From contig JASKMD010000003.1 of the NCBI GenBank assembly GCA_030144725.1, forward strand, positions 2,004,991 through 2,068,990: a DNA stretch of 64,000 bases. Direction: 5' to 3'. The stretch comes from Haematococcus lacustris (taxonomy: Eukaryota > Chlorophyta > Chlorophyceae > Chlamydomonadales > Haematococcaceae). The notes beneath the pieces were generated by a model. That model was not told where the DNA came from. It did no database searches and was given only the letters and a program-made list of their open reading frames with translations. Below are positions 40,582-53,600 of this stretch, one piece after another (position 1 is the first letter of the stretch; each line of letters opens with the position of its first letter). The position numbers were made by a program, and so were the translations under genes.

Positions 40582-41515
40582 CAGGCCTACATCGTCATGA
40601 CAGATAGCAAAGCAAGACGATGAGTACTGCAACGCTTATAAATGTTGGTGCACGGCAATACCCACCTGCTGCAAGGCATTAGCGACAAACCCACAGGACA
40701 GCACAGGACAGGACCTGGGAGTAAAAGAGGATGTGAAACCGGCATGTGAGCCCTGCAACGGGCATGTGTGAAGACCTAGCATGAGCCTGATACGCACCGG
40801 CGTGTCGTGTAAGGAAAACAAAGGTCCAGTAATCTTTGATGTGCTCAGCGACGGGGACACATCGCTACGGTACGCGCCTTCGCATGATTGCTGCTGTGTG
40901 ACCAGCATGCATGGCTGTTTGCTAGTAGCAGCGCAGCTCTTTGCCGATATGAGCTCTCTGTGCCGATATGAGCTCTCTGTGCCGATATATGAGTATTTTG
41001 CCGATATATGAGTATATATGATTTTGCCGACATATGAGTATATATGAGTATTTTGCCGATATGAGCTCTCTGTGCCGATATGAGTCACTGAGTCGTGACT
41101 AACATGGTCCAGGTCGCACGCACAATAATTGTGGGAGGTTCCATATATTTATTGTCACCTGCACTGATGCCTCATTTGACGACCTGGATGGACCTGGAAA
41201 CTAACAGTGGCTGTTGTACGGTAGCCTAGGCTAGGGCAACCTGCCGCTTCATAGGCTGACGATTGGCAAAATACCATTGCTTTCAATTCACCCCTCACTT
41301 TGGCAGATGCATGGCTTTCTATTGCTGGTCCACTCATCTGAAGGAAAACCAAGATCACAACCTAAAGCAAATACAACGGTACAAGGCAAAGCGCACGAAG
41401 CAAGCATGCCCTTGCGTTGGCAGCCTCAAAGCAGCTGGCAAAGATCCCTTATGCCAGAAAGGTCAAGTGAATGTAGACAATATATGCGCGCATGGAGTTC
41501 CCACAGCCTTATGGG
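40582..41515. other. 5' flank of copy G, short repeat and left host flank of the hAT-like element
   Basis: 40582-40760 is the shared LRR 5' flank. 40940-41085 is an AT-rich array of gccgatatgagctctctgt and gccgatatatgagtatttt units. 41263-41515 has an open plus-strand frame (MAKYHCFQF..., rich in Cys and Lys) that would run on to WVVCS-stop if the hAT-like insertion were removed. It has no recognisable domain and may be chance. Confidence 0.45.
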
Positions 41516-43186
41516 CAGGGTTGTGACTTTGCATTCTTTCATTTCTTTCATTCATCATTTCATCATGAAATTTGTGAAATTTCATGAAAAGAATGAAAGA
41601 CATGAAACGGGATGAAAACGCGTGGTTGCCGTGGGAGTTTTGACCTGAAACTTTGCACACGTCCCTCTTTAACATCTGCCAACCCAATGCAACAATCAGG
41701 ATACGATTTGGTGCACCACATCCACCAAAACCAAAGGTCGTCAAGGATATCCAGAACCAAAGGTTAACAAGGATACCACAGCTCCAAACCATGCATACTA
41801 AGCTGGTGAGTTACCTACTACTGCCTGATACTCCCCCACCGTTGCTGTTCATGCATGATGTCATGCTATTGCCCCCAAGACCACCACACCACACCACACC
41901 ACACCACACCACCACCACCAAGCCACATCAAGTACGGTGGATTGGCTCTCCTACTGCTGTCCCCTTCGGGGAGGGATGGGCTGGGTCAGTGTGGTGTGTG
42001 GGCATGGCATGGCTAGAGTGGACTGGCTGGCCGCTACTACTAGCGCCTGCTCCATGCTGCCCGCCCAAGGCTGGCCTTTAGGGAGGAGGAAAGTGGCTCC
42101 CACTCTTGGGTGCCGCTCCTGGCTGCCCGCTCAAGGCTGCCTGCTCCAAGCTACCCACTCTAGGCTGCTGTGCCAAGGGCTGTTGGGTAGGGTAGGGAGG
42201 GGGCTACGGCGTGTGTTGTGGGATGGGGGGAGGGTAGGTGGGGTGGCAGACTCGGAGGTGGCGGTGGTGGGAAGGGGGAGGGAAGGGGGGAGGGGGCAAG
42301 GGGCAGGAGTGTGACCATAAGACCTGCAGCCAACAAGGGGCATCCTTGCAGTCAGGCTGGACATTGGGGGCCACTCATGTGCAGGGGCCGGGCACTTACA
42401 GTTTTGCTCCATGTTATGCCTTGCAAGCTCATTGCTGGCTCCTGATGCCGGCTGGTCTATGCCGCTGCCATGACATGAAACGGGATGAAAAGAAAGAGGC
42501 TGCTCCAAGCTGTTGTTGATGGCTTGGGAGGTAGTGGTGGTGGCAGGACATGCATGACCATGCATGATGTTGGCTGCTGCTCTACACCGCTGCCGCCTTG
42601 CTTGCAATTACCAAGCCATCCTACACTTGTCATGCACCAGCTGTCTCCAACTGCAAGCAAACATCAGCCAGCTCAGGCTCAACAAGCTGATTAATAAGTC
42701 ATAATAGCTTAAGGGCAATGGCTGCAGTGTCCTCAGAGCACCTCACAGCGGCTTCCTGGGCTTTTCATGGCACTTGCAAGTGATTCTTCAAGCGCGTATC
42801 ATGGCAAGTGCGTTATTAAGCGAGTGATGAACATGTCCTCACCGCAATGAAGGCAAATCCCGCGAACCACTGCTCCACCACAGTCCTCCATTGCGCTCTG
42901 AACTGTGGTTGCACCTGCGGCTGCACCTGCTGTTGTACCTGCGGCTGTGCCTGCGGCTGTGTGCGATGCCTTTTCGCGTTAGGCTGTAGAAGGATGTGCT
43001 GGAGTACCCGTGGCAATGCCAGCGAAGGGCCAGCGAACATGAGCCACCTCAGCCATCGGGCTCTACTCGTGCTGCCGGGTGCTGGGGGCTACCGGGATTT
43101 CATTTGTCGCAGTGAAAGTTTCATTTCTTGCACGTGAAAGATTTCAGTGCAAGATTTCATGAAATACTGCAATTTTCACAACCCTG
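41516..43186. mobile_element. Non-autonomous hAT-like DNA transposon
   Basis: 1671 bp bounded by CAGGGTTGTGA and its inverted copy TCACAACCCTG. The inverted similarity extends imperfectly about 27 bp (TTGCA, TTTCAT). An 8-bp TSD, CTTATGGG, is present at 41508-41515 and 43187-43194. CAGGG ends and 8-bp TSDs are hAT hallmarks. Subterminal TTTCAT/ATGAAA motifs cluster at both ends. The interior has a CACAC(C)-rich run, a G-rich run (42220-42310) and a (TGCACCTGCGGC)-like repeat at 42905-42960. No transposase domain is found, so it would need an autonomous partner. Confidence 0.8.
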
Positions 43187-44510
43187 CTTATGGGTTGTGT
43201 GTAGCTAGCATGTTGTGTGGGCGTTTACGCAGTCGAGCTGTCACCTTAAGCATGTCAAGGGACCTTAGTAGGTCACCCCCGCCATTGGCCCCGCAATTCA
43301 CTTTTTGACACCGTCTTTGATCCGTTCCATGTAATTCTTTCACCGATAGCCTCTACATCTCACAACGGTGTCGCTAGCAGGTTAGGCCCTCTTTGGCTGC
43401 TTGTACTGCATTGTGTCGACGACTTGATTAGTTTCGCAATGTCATTCTCCATCTGTTCTTATGCGTGTCGCAACAGGAGAGGTGGATTGGTGGCCGGAGG
43501 CATTTTCGTGCCGAGCAGCCTTTGCTGCCGTTGGACTGGGCAACTCGCGAATACATCTCAGGTAAGCACGGGGTGCTGTTTCTTTGTGCGTTTTGCATAC
43601 AATGTCAACACATGCAACCAAATCTGCTGACCTCCACAGGTGCTTGGCTGTTGTGAGGATCAGCATCAAACCCACAGCAGCCCAAGGCTCTTCCAAGCAG
43701 GAGTGCAGCCAGGCATTCAGCTCTTGAAAACAGTGAGCAAGAGGTGAGTAAGATAGTATTGTATGTCACCTTGTCTAGGTCAGTTTGATGTTCACTCGCA
43801 CACTTCCGCAAGGCATGACAGGCATGAACAGCTGAGGGTAGCACACAACTGTCGTGAGCCGTACGATTTGATTAATTAGAACTAATTAATAAGCATGTTT
43901 TGTGGTGTGTGCTCCAAGACCTTGTCTTTGTGATTGTGTGTGCAGGATGCCAGTAAATCAACCCCCATCTCCATCACTGAGCAAGGCAGCAACAGCGTAG
44001 AGCAGCAACCAACAAGGAGGTATCACTTACAAGGAGGTACCACCAATTTTGAGTCTTCTGCCCACCTACTTCCCCCCCTCCCCTCCCCCCCCACCCCACG
44101 ACACACGCTGGAGCTTGGAGCGGGCAGCCTGGAGCGCGCAGCCTGGAGCTGGGCGTTGTTGTTGTGTTTTGTTGTGTGTTGTTGTGTTGTGTCATCTTGT
44201 TGTTAGGGTACCCTCCCCCTCCCCCCTAAAGTCTAGCCCATCCCACCCCAGCCCAGCCCAGCCCTAGCCTAGCCCAGCCCACCCCAGCCAAGCCTAGCCT
44301 AGCCCAGCCAAGCCCAGCCTGATTTGGTGCCATGGGGCATGGGCAGCAAGGCAAAGTGCTTAGCAGTCCCGTAGTGAGTGTTAGCTATAGCAAGGAAGTG
44401 CAGCCAGTCCTTGCTTGTTGTGCACATAGCATAGGTGGTGTGTGAGGCATGAGTCATTGTGTTGTGGTGGTGGTGGTGTGTTGTTGAGGTGGTCGTGTGT
44501 TGTGTGGTGT
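43187..44510. other. Host DNA between the hAT-like and Dualen-type elements
   Basis: A possible spliced plus-strand fragment: ...gaatacatctcag, intron gtaagcacgg...cctccacag (43562-43639), then gtgcttggctgttgtgag. A further donor-like gaggtgagtaag lies at 43741. The coding frames are too short to identify. 44060-44100 is C-rich; 44230-44320 is an agcccagcct-type repeat; 44455-44510 is TGG/TGT-rich. Confidence 0.4.
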
Positions 44511-44522
44511 TGCCACCTTACA
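44511..44522. other. Target-site duplication of the Dualen-type element, left copy
   Basis: TGCCACCTTACA, repeated exactly at 55769-55780 on the other side of the element. Confidence 0.85.
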
Positions 44523-44543
44523 GAAGAAGAAGAAGAAGAAGAA
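44523..44543 (-). repeat. (TTC)7 3' tail of the Dualen-type element
   Basis: Seven perfect GAA units on the plus strand, directly touching the TSD. It takes the place of a poly(A) tail and is the likely recognition or slippage tail for target-primed reverse transcription. Confidence 0.75.
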
Positions 44544-44639
44544 GACTACTCCGGTATTCACCGGCGTGCATTAAGGGAGGAGCTACCGCCTGGGGCGCGG
44601 CCTGCTCCCACCAGTCAAGCCAAGAAAGAGGCGACCCCC

Positions 44640-47600
44640 CTACCCTCCCTCCCTCTTAGTAGCCCTGAGTCTGTAGCTTGTCTTTGCAATGGAGTGGGCT
44701 GTCTCCACCGCGTGTCTTGTTAGCTTGTGTAATAGTTTAGTAGTGTTGTCTTGTGAAACCCCCAGGGCCAGCAGGTGTTGCCGTGTGTGTGCTTCATACG
44801 TTATGCCCCCTATGCCCAGGAGGATTGGTCTAATCTCCACCATGTGGCCTTTCTTGCGTATGGTTTGAGCTAGATTGGTGTGTTGGTTGAGTGCCTTGTC
44901 TAATTGATCCGTCCACCTTGAGTCCGAGCAGTATTTGATTTCTATGATGGTGACCCGTTTGATGGCTTTGCCACGTTTGCCCGTCGTCGTTGGTGGCATT
45001 ACCATGAGAATGTCTGGTCTGGTGGTGTTTTTGGTTGCTGTTGTCTTCAGTCCGAGTGCTCGTAGTGTTGTGTGTAGTGTGTCGTTAGGGAGGTCGAGGT
45101 TATCTTTTGCGCCCTTCTCCCAGCTGCCGGTGTCTGCGAATCGGATGCACCCGCCTAGGGTACCCTTGCTTATGGCTTTAGCGATGAGGCGGCCGGCCCC
45201 GTTATGCCTTTCTTGCACCATCGGTAGTGTCTCGTTGCAGCCCGAGAGGAGGTGAGTGGCACTGTCGGCTTCCCCGCAGAGTGGGCACCGGTCGTCGGTC
45301 GCCCGTTTCCAGCGCATGGCCAGCTTTTGGTTATAGAGCCCGCCGGTGCGGTATAGTAGGGCAGTTCGTTGCGCGTGGATGGAGATGTTCGTATCGGTCA
45401 TAATTCTTTCGCCTGCTCCTTTCGCCGCGGCTTTGGTGATCTCCTGAGACATCTGGTAGTAGATACTGTCTTGATTGGCAAGACCGAGGCTGTGCTTGCG
45501 GTGCATGTGTGCTCGCACGCTTTGGCGGCAATCCGGCAGTGGGGCGGGGGTGTCGCCGTCGGCTTCGTTGTTGAGCCAGGTGTTGGTTTCTTTCCGTGTG
45601 GTCGGGCGGTAGGCCGGGGTATTGGCAAGCTCTGGGTGTAGCGCCGCGTGCTTGGCGAGGGCATCTGCGCCTTCGTTGCCGATAATTCCCGAGTGGGCCC
45701 GGACTTTGTAGAAGTGGATCGTGACGGGGCTATCGATGATGAGGGTAGCGATAGCGGTCAGGATGTCGTTGTGCCTATGTGTGATGAGCGACATCGGGTT
45801 AGCGAGGGCTCGACGGATCTGGTAGATAGAGCAGAGGCTGTCGGTGGCGATGCGTTTGGCCCCCGCTGTGAGTGCCGCGTGTATCGCCGTGAGTTCCGCC
45901 TTGTTGATGGTGTTGCTTTCTGGGTCGTTCATGGCGACGGTGACAAGGACGTTGGTCTCCGGGATGTAGACCCCCGCCCCGACGCTCGCTGGGGCTGCCC
46001 CCGAGGTCTTAATGCAGCTGCCGTCCGAGTACGCGAGCGTGGCCCATTCGGTGATGGCCATCCGTGGCTGCGTCGTGGAGTGCTCCGTGAGCTGGTTGTG
46101 GCTGCGTTGATGCCCCGAGGTGGGGAGGTCCCTGTCCAACGGCAGGCGCATGTGTTGTTTGTGGCCGCTAGGGGGTGTGGCAGGCTGGCTTTGATTCGTT
46201 GGTCTGTTGCGGATGGGGTGTGTGTCTCGTTGAGGGTGGAGGGCAGTGGCAGTGCTAGCCAGCCATCCTTGGGGGTTGCCTTTGGTGACGAGTTGTTGAC
46301 CCGCTGTATTCCAGATGACGTAGACGTGGAGGTTGGCGTGCTTGCCCGGCTTTGTGCAGCTGGTCTTGGTGGGGGGTATGCTAGCCAGGTGTTGGCAGTA
46401 TTCAGGGTAGCGCCGCAGGGTGTCAATGTGTTTTGGGTAGGAGATGCCCTTTTTCCCGGGGATCAGCATGATGGTGGCCATGGCCTCCTCCTGGGTAGCT
46501 GAGTGTATAGCATGGTTGACGCACTTGAGTGCCACTGCATCGTCTGCCGGTATGTTCCATGTGGATAGCCCAGTGTGGCGTACCAGAAGGCAGTTGTGGT
46601 GTGCACCAAAGGCCGTGTCATTGATGTCAGGGCTCCAATAGGTAGTGGTTTCCGGTCTGACTGTGAGTGGATCAGCCCACCTTTGGACGGTACTTGGAAA
46701 GCTTCGTGTGGTGTGTAGGGTGTTAAGGGCTTTGTCTTGTGCCACTCTCATGGGGTGGTGGTTGCTCTGTGTGTCGTGTCTCCTTAGGAGGGCCACCAGT
46801 TCTGTGGCCAGGTTGCGTGTGTGTTGTAGCCACGCGTGTAGGTGTTGGTGTTGTTGTTTAGTCAGAAGACCTACTGTACGACCCGACTCGTCGTGAACCG
46901 TTACATGTTGCACTAGGTCGTGCTTGGGCATGATGGGCTCCCCCGTGTTGGAGCTCATCGCGGGAGTGGTCATGTGGGGGTGTAGTTGCAGAAAGGTTTC
47001 GCATTTGCCCGTTCCAACGATGTCCGTCTGCGGGTTGATGGGGTACGTGTGGAAGGTGGCCTTCGAGTGCAGGTTGGTGCACCGGGGTAGCCAGGTGTGC
47101 GGGTCCGGCAGTCCCTGCCGGGTGTGATCCGGCAGGTTCGCGTCAGGCCTCGCATGTTTGGCTTCTTGTATCAGCCTATTTTCCTCGTCGTAGGTGTTGC
47201 GCTTAGCCGTGTAGTCCAGGTGTGCCGTGATGAGCGGTGCCGGTTCAAGGGTGGGGCGCCAGTGTACTCGTATAAGGTCCGAGTGAGCTGACTGGCGCAT
47301 GGTCGTCTTGAAGTCGTTGCTGCCGAACTTGCATATGGGACACAGCCAGTAGCTTGCTTCCTTATGTCCTGACAGGAGGGCTTTCACAAGGCAGGCTGGG
47401 TGGTATGCCCTCTTGCAGTTGCGGCACATTGGGTTGTCCCCTCTTGGTAGCCAGCATAATTCACATGTGCATACGTCCTTAGCCTCTTCCCTACTGATGG
47501 TCTCTATGTGTGTGGGTGTATAGCCTTCTTTTGCGCATAGGTGTAGTGCCCACCGTTCTATGACTGTAGGTTTCCAGTGCACCTTGTAGTAGCTTTCCTT

Positions 47601-50600
47601 ATTGATGCCGTCCCATTGCCAACCGTCTATGTTGGTGATGGCCTCTTGGTGGTCATACATGGCCCCGAGTGTGCGCCCTAAGTCCGTGGGTTTGCACCTG
47701 CAGGCTTTGTCCACCTTCCAGCTTGAGAGCCCCGGGAGGTCGAGGCCTGGTATGCGCACGATGTCCGCCGGGATTGTGTGGACATGCCTGCCGTCCTTGG
47801 GCCGTTTAGTGCCCGCTTTGGGTCGAGTGGGCTCCGTTGGGTGTGAGGATGTTGCTCGTTGCTCTCGTTGCAGCAGCCGTGAGCTCGCCCTAATGGCGTC
47901 GGGGGCTACGGCCGTTGCTGCCCGCTCCGTCGTGTCTGGTTGCGTGGCGTGCATGACCGCATACGCTTTCATATCCATATAGCGGGTTCTGGTGTCTGGC
48001 ACGGCGGGTGTGGGCGCAAGTTCCGTGAGACCCGCGGCCCAGGGTGTGATTTTGCGTTGTTCGGGCGGTAGGGTGAGTGATGTGTTGCGGCTGTCCCGGA
48101 TGGTGCGCGTTGCGGTCGCGTCAGGCCATGAGGGTTGGGCCGCCATGGCCGCAAGTTTGTTGAGGGCGATAATGTGTTTCTGCTTGACCTTTTTTCCGTA
48201 CTTCGATGCGAGCATGCTACCTGTGATGATGTGTGTGTTGCCCTCACAGCTGAGCTCAGATGCGTGAGTGATGCCTAGGCTTTTGAGGCAGGTGATGCTG
48301 GCACTGACGACATCATGTGCATTAGAGCTGGTGGCTTGCGTGATGAGGCGGCCAAGTGTTTGGCATTCCTCGGGGTATAGGGGTAGTCCCCCTTCCGTGG
48401 CTGACAGCCCGGCTAGAGAGGTATAGACTAGTTGCCGTGCCCTGAGGGTATGGTGGAGGAGGGTGAGCATGCGGTGTCCTTGAGTGTTGGCCTGGGTATT
48501 GAGCCATGTGATTTGTTTGTGCAGCATGCTCCTCGAGATGTGGGCGTGCGTCACATCTGTGGACTGGAGGCTGTGTATGAGGGCTGTCGTGTTGCGAGCG
48601 TGATATTCTTGGGCTGTGGAGCTGATGCCCATGCCTAGTTTTCCGGCGTCTTCTCTGACGATGGCGTTGGGCGTTCCCAGGGGGAGTCTGAGTTTAAGCT
48701 TAACGCATTGATTGATGGACCTGTCATACAGCTCAAGGTCCCCTGGGGTGCAGGGCACGGCGCAGAAGCTGTAGGCTAGACTGGGTATGATGGCCGTGCG
48801 GATGATGTGTATGGCTTGTCTAGCGCTAGCAAAAGAGCGTCTGAGTCTCTCTAGTTTTTGGCGGAGCTGGGTACTCATAGCGGTGTGTTGTGGTTTCCAA
48901 TCCAACGTCATGGTGATGAGCACCCCCAGGTAGGTGAAGGGTGAGGTCGGGCGGTGGTATGTGACGGGTTTCCCTTGAAGGCTTACGGTTTGGAGTTGTT
49001 GGCGGGCCCGCTTATCCGCTTCGGCCGCGTTGCTGCACATGCCAGTTTCGACCGAGTGATGAAGCGCCGCGGTTGCGAGGGTTTTACTGTGTGAGATAAC
49101 GAGGTGATCCCAGTCAGAGAAAGCCGAGAGTTTGTCCGCTTGACAACGGAGGTTTCGTAGTGTGTTGCAGAGGATTGCTATGTCGTCGGCATAGTCGATG
49201 CTGCTGACGATGGCGCGCTCTCCGCTGTCGGCCGTCGCTGATTTGAATTTGTACCCCCGCGCTCCTACTTGGAGCCAGCGCAGTAGGGGTTCGATGTAGA
49301 TGAGGAACAGGAAGGGTGAGAGTGAGTCGCCCTGGATGGTGCCCCGGTCCACGGGTACCGGGTCGGTGGGGCCGTAGGGAGTTCTAAAGCGCGTTGTAGC
49401 GCCCGTGTAGAGGTCCTTCACTGCGTCAGTAGCGTCCGTGGGGAAGCCTAGGTCGTGCATGATCCATAGAAGTTTGTCCTGGCAGGTGGTGTTGAACGCA
49501 CTGGTAAAGTCCACCAGGAGCGCGTAGATATCTGCCTTAGCCAGCTTGGCATCCTCAAGGGCCATGACAAGCATCTGTAGCTGTTGTGTAGTGTTCCTGT
49601 GGGAGCGGAACCCTGCTTGGTTCTTGCTGAGCATTCCATTGGCTTCAGCATACTCAGAGAGCGTCTTGGTAATGAGGCTGGTCCACAGCTTGTAAACGGT
49701 GTTGGCTAGGCCCACTGGCCTGTAGGAGTTAAGGTCCGTTTCTTGCCCCTTGTCCTTGTAGAGCAGGCATGTGTCGCTGGTTTTCCATGTGGTGGGTGTG
49801 CAGCCTGTAGCCCACATGATGATGAACAGCTGGTGTATGGTGTCCCTCATCTCCCATGGCAGCATCTTGATGATCTCGTTCTCAATGCCGTCTGGTCCTG
49901 GGGCTTTGCCCCCCGACAGCCTACTGAGGCATTCCTGGAAGCCTGCCTTGTCCATGATGGCTGTGTGTAGCCAATGTACGTTTTGGCAGGTGTGCATCGT
50001 GAAGGGGTCGTCCGCTTTGGCGCGGGCCCACGGGTAGTTTCTTGTCTGCGTGTTTGTGTAGTGGCCAGTTTTGGGGGTCGGCGGCGCCAGCTTCGTTCCG
50101 TAGGCATCGGTAATTATCCGGTTCAGGTCGGCCGGGGCCGTGCATATCTTGTTGGTGGTGGGGTCGGCTAGCGCCTGCAGGCCTTTGTGATCGGTGCGGG
50201 ACGGGCGTAGGATGTATTTGTTCGCTTTCTTAGGCTGGGTGCTTATGAGTTGTTGCATTCTGACACGGGCTTGTGCGATGGCGAGTGCCGAGTCGTCGTC
50301 GTCTAGCTTGTGAATTTGGTCGCGGTACGTATTGGTCAGTTGGGCGAGCGCGGCTTGCACGTGATTTTCGGTTGTATCGTCGCCCTGGCGCGCTTGCACC
50401 GCCTCCCTTGTTTCCGCATTTGCCGTATCCGTCTCTGGGATAAGTTCATCGATGGTTGGCTGCACGTTGTTGTGCTTGAAAAGCAACCTAGCCTTCCGGC
50501 TGAGGTCCCTGGTGGTTTTGAGCTTTCTGCCTAGTGCTTGTCTAATCCTACACATGGTTCTGCGTTGGTAGTGCTGGCCTCCCCTGGTTAGGGTCTTAGT

Positions 50601-53600
50601 GTTGCATGTCTTCATAGCTGTCGTCCTGCAGGTTTGCAGTAGGTTTGTGAGCATGGTAGCTGCGGTGTCTATAGCTTCCCTGGCTGGGAGGCCTGCCACC
50701 AGCGTTAGGCGCTGTGGTTGTTTGGGGTTGGTCTTGTCAATTGTGGTCAGGAAGCGGATAGCATCAGTGTACATGGGAGCAAGGTATGTTGTCAGGTGTG
50801 CGTGCAGTTGTGGGGCACCTGAGCTGGGTTGTTGCACTGCCAGGCGGTAGGCTTCCCTGTCCTTATTGGTAATGGGGGTGGTAAGGATGGTGTGGCTGTG
50901 CTTCTGAGGTTTTTGTGGGGCTGCCAGGTCTATGCCCAGTCGGGCTGTACTAAGTGTGGCGGTGAGTGGCCTATGGTCACTGAGATATGCGTGTGTGTCA
51001 ACGTGCGTGCGGTGCTCAGGGCCGTGTCTTGCGTCGCGCGTCAGAATGGCGTCGATGCGGCTGTTGCAGTGCGGTTGTTGGTAGGTCCAGGCCCGGTCGC
51101 CGGAGTCAGCTTCGGACAGGCGCATCTCTGTGGCGAACTCCCTCATCATGTTGTCTTGTGTGTATTCGGTGTGTTCGGAGCGATCCTCTGTTTTCATCGT
51201 GGCGTTGATGTCTCCCGCCAAGATGAGTGAGCCGGGCAGGTGTCCGGTGGCTGCTCGTATGTGTTCTTGCATCTTTCTCCTTAGTGGGATCGCGTCGTCG
51301 TTGTTCCCCGAGGGCCAGTACGTGGCGACGAGTGTGAGCTCTTCGCTTTGCCGCTGGCGGAGGCTCAGGATGACGCATCGGGTGTTTACATCCGCATCCG
51401 TGCACGGTTGTATCATGGTAGCTTGCATCTGGATGGCTAGATCATGTCTGATGCCAATGAGGACTTCGCTGTGGCCTTGGTGGCGGTGGACAGTATAGTT
51501 GGGCATAACCCTCTTCAGCCAGCCAGAGCTAGGGTTGTTGCTCCTGGGTTGGGTCATGGTTTCAGTCAGGATCAGGATGTCCGGGCTTTGGCTGTGCACA
51601 AGGTTTAGAACTTCGTTTCTAGATCTGTGTAGGCCTCTGACGTTGAAGGTTGTGAGGGTGATGTGTTGCCGGTTGAGGGTGGGTGGCGGTGGGGGGCTAT
51701 GATGTTGGTTCGTACCAGGGTTGATGTCGGGCGAGGATTTAGGTGTATCGTCTATGGTGGAGACTGGCCCAGTGTTGTGGGCCTTAGCGGTGGGTTTGCA
51801 AAGATATTTGGACATGAGGGTTTGAGTGTGTGTGTCGTTACCGTGTCTCTTGGTGACTCGAACGCGCTTTTTGGCAACGTCGGTGGCGTTGTCGAGGGGC
51901 GCAGTGGGTCGATGAATACGTGGCGTTGTTCGCGGGCGAAGAGTGACCGTGGGTGTGTCCCGGCGCTGTCGCAACCGGGTAGGCTCGTCGTGTGGGGGGA
52001 TGCCCTCTGCTGTCGCCCTGCGCTTGCTATCGGTTGTGCAGCTGGTCTCGGCGTTAGTAGTGGTCACGTGCAAGGGGCCACGGGTCTCTCCTGCCTCTGT
52101 GTGGTCTGTGGTAAGATCTATCGGGTCCAGGTGATCTTGGAAGTGTGCTGCTAGCGCTGATGGGGTGGTGGCCTCCAGTGGGTCTGCTATCCAGATCTCC
52201 CTCCTAATGAATCTTGTGTGTCTCACGTCGCCTGTGCAGATAGTGAGGATGTTCCCTTGGAGGCTGCTCCAGTCGTCAGGTGTAGAGAGTGGTTTAGGCA
52301 CCCGATTGAATGAGTCCAGTTGGTGCCAACCATGTGGTGTGTGCTTAATGGCAGTAGCGTGTTGGTGTGATAGTAGGATGACAGCCTCAGTGTGTGTTGC
52401 GCCGGTGCTTGTTATAGCGTTAGTGATCGTCTCGGGGGTGATACTCTGGGTGGGTAGGTAGGTTGAGGCTGGATGCAGGTACATGTGCATCTCATGGTGT
52501 TTGCGATGGAGGTAGTGATTCAGTGTGTCAGATGAGAACTTGCCTTTCGCATGGTAGATATGGTCGGTTTTGAGGGTTTGGATTGTGTGTCCTGCAGCTC
52601 GTGCTTCTTGTGCTAAGTGTTGTAGGTGCTCTGCTAGCTGCTTGCAGTGGCTGATGACTGCGTGGTAGTCGATGCATTTTTTCCCCATGGCCATGTTGAA
52701 AGCATGTACTAGGCAGCACTCTTCGTATTGCCTTTCCATGTAGCTGGGGTCTAGGTTACGGGCCGTTACTGTGGGGTGAGCGGGGTCGACTGCTGTGGCG
52801 TTGTGACCGTGTCCTGTTTGTTCTACATGGCTGATGATGTGATGGATGTCCTTTTCAGCGCACATGCGCATCTGCTCCCGTGAGCGGGTGTTGGGCGTGA
52901 TGACAAAGAGTTGATGCATAGTCCGCATAGTTGCAGTAGGGATGTGAGAGAGGGGCGTCGGTGTTGTTTCCATGGAGTCCAGTAGGTTCCATGCGCCGTC
53001 AATGCACTTCATGGCCATGCTGTGGCCTGGCTTTTTGCATAAAAATGTGTGCGTACCGTATTGGCCGGCGAGGTTTCCCAAGTTGTCAGCAGACCAGTCA
53101 CTGGGTTGGTTGAGCTGGGCAATGCTCTGAACTGCTAGACCGTAGTGGATACCTAAGTACATCTCAATGACTTCGTCGGAATAGCCGTCAACACCTCTTG
53201 CCATTAACCATGCGCCGCGCTCAAACTGATCAGTAAACTGAAGGAGCCTGTTCTCGTAAAATGTGTCTATGTCTTGCATGGTGACCCATTCATGTCCCGC
53301 TGCATTGTTCAAGGAGTAAACCTGGCACGCGGAGCTATGTCTGGCTTGCATGTAGTGCTCGTTGGTTGGGCCGGGGTTCATTTCAACATCCCCAGCGGCG
53401 AGTAGTAGCCAGGCCATGTAAATGAGGGCAATAGTGGAGTAAACTGTGGTGATGACGCCCAACCACTGTGTAGCCGTAGCCAGCAAGCTAGAGGGTAGCA
53501 TGGTATTGTGCACACCCTGCTTGCTAGTGATGCCTATCTTATAGATAGTGTATCGATGCAACGTTGTGTTGTAGTGGTGGACAATAAGGGAGGCCCTTGG

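Noticed and set aside
42816..43040. Minus-strand QPQAQPQVQQQVQPQ ORF inside the hAT-like element as transposase
   Set aside because: Low-complexity translation of a 12-bp repeat; no BED finger, RNase H-like core or dimerisation motif.
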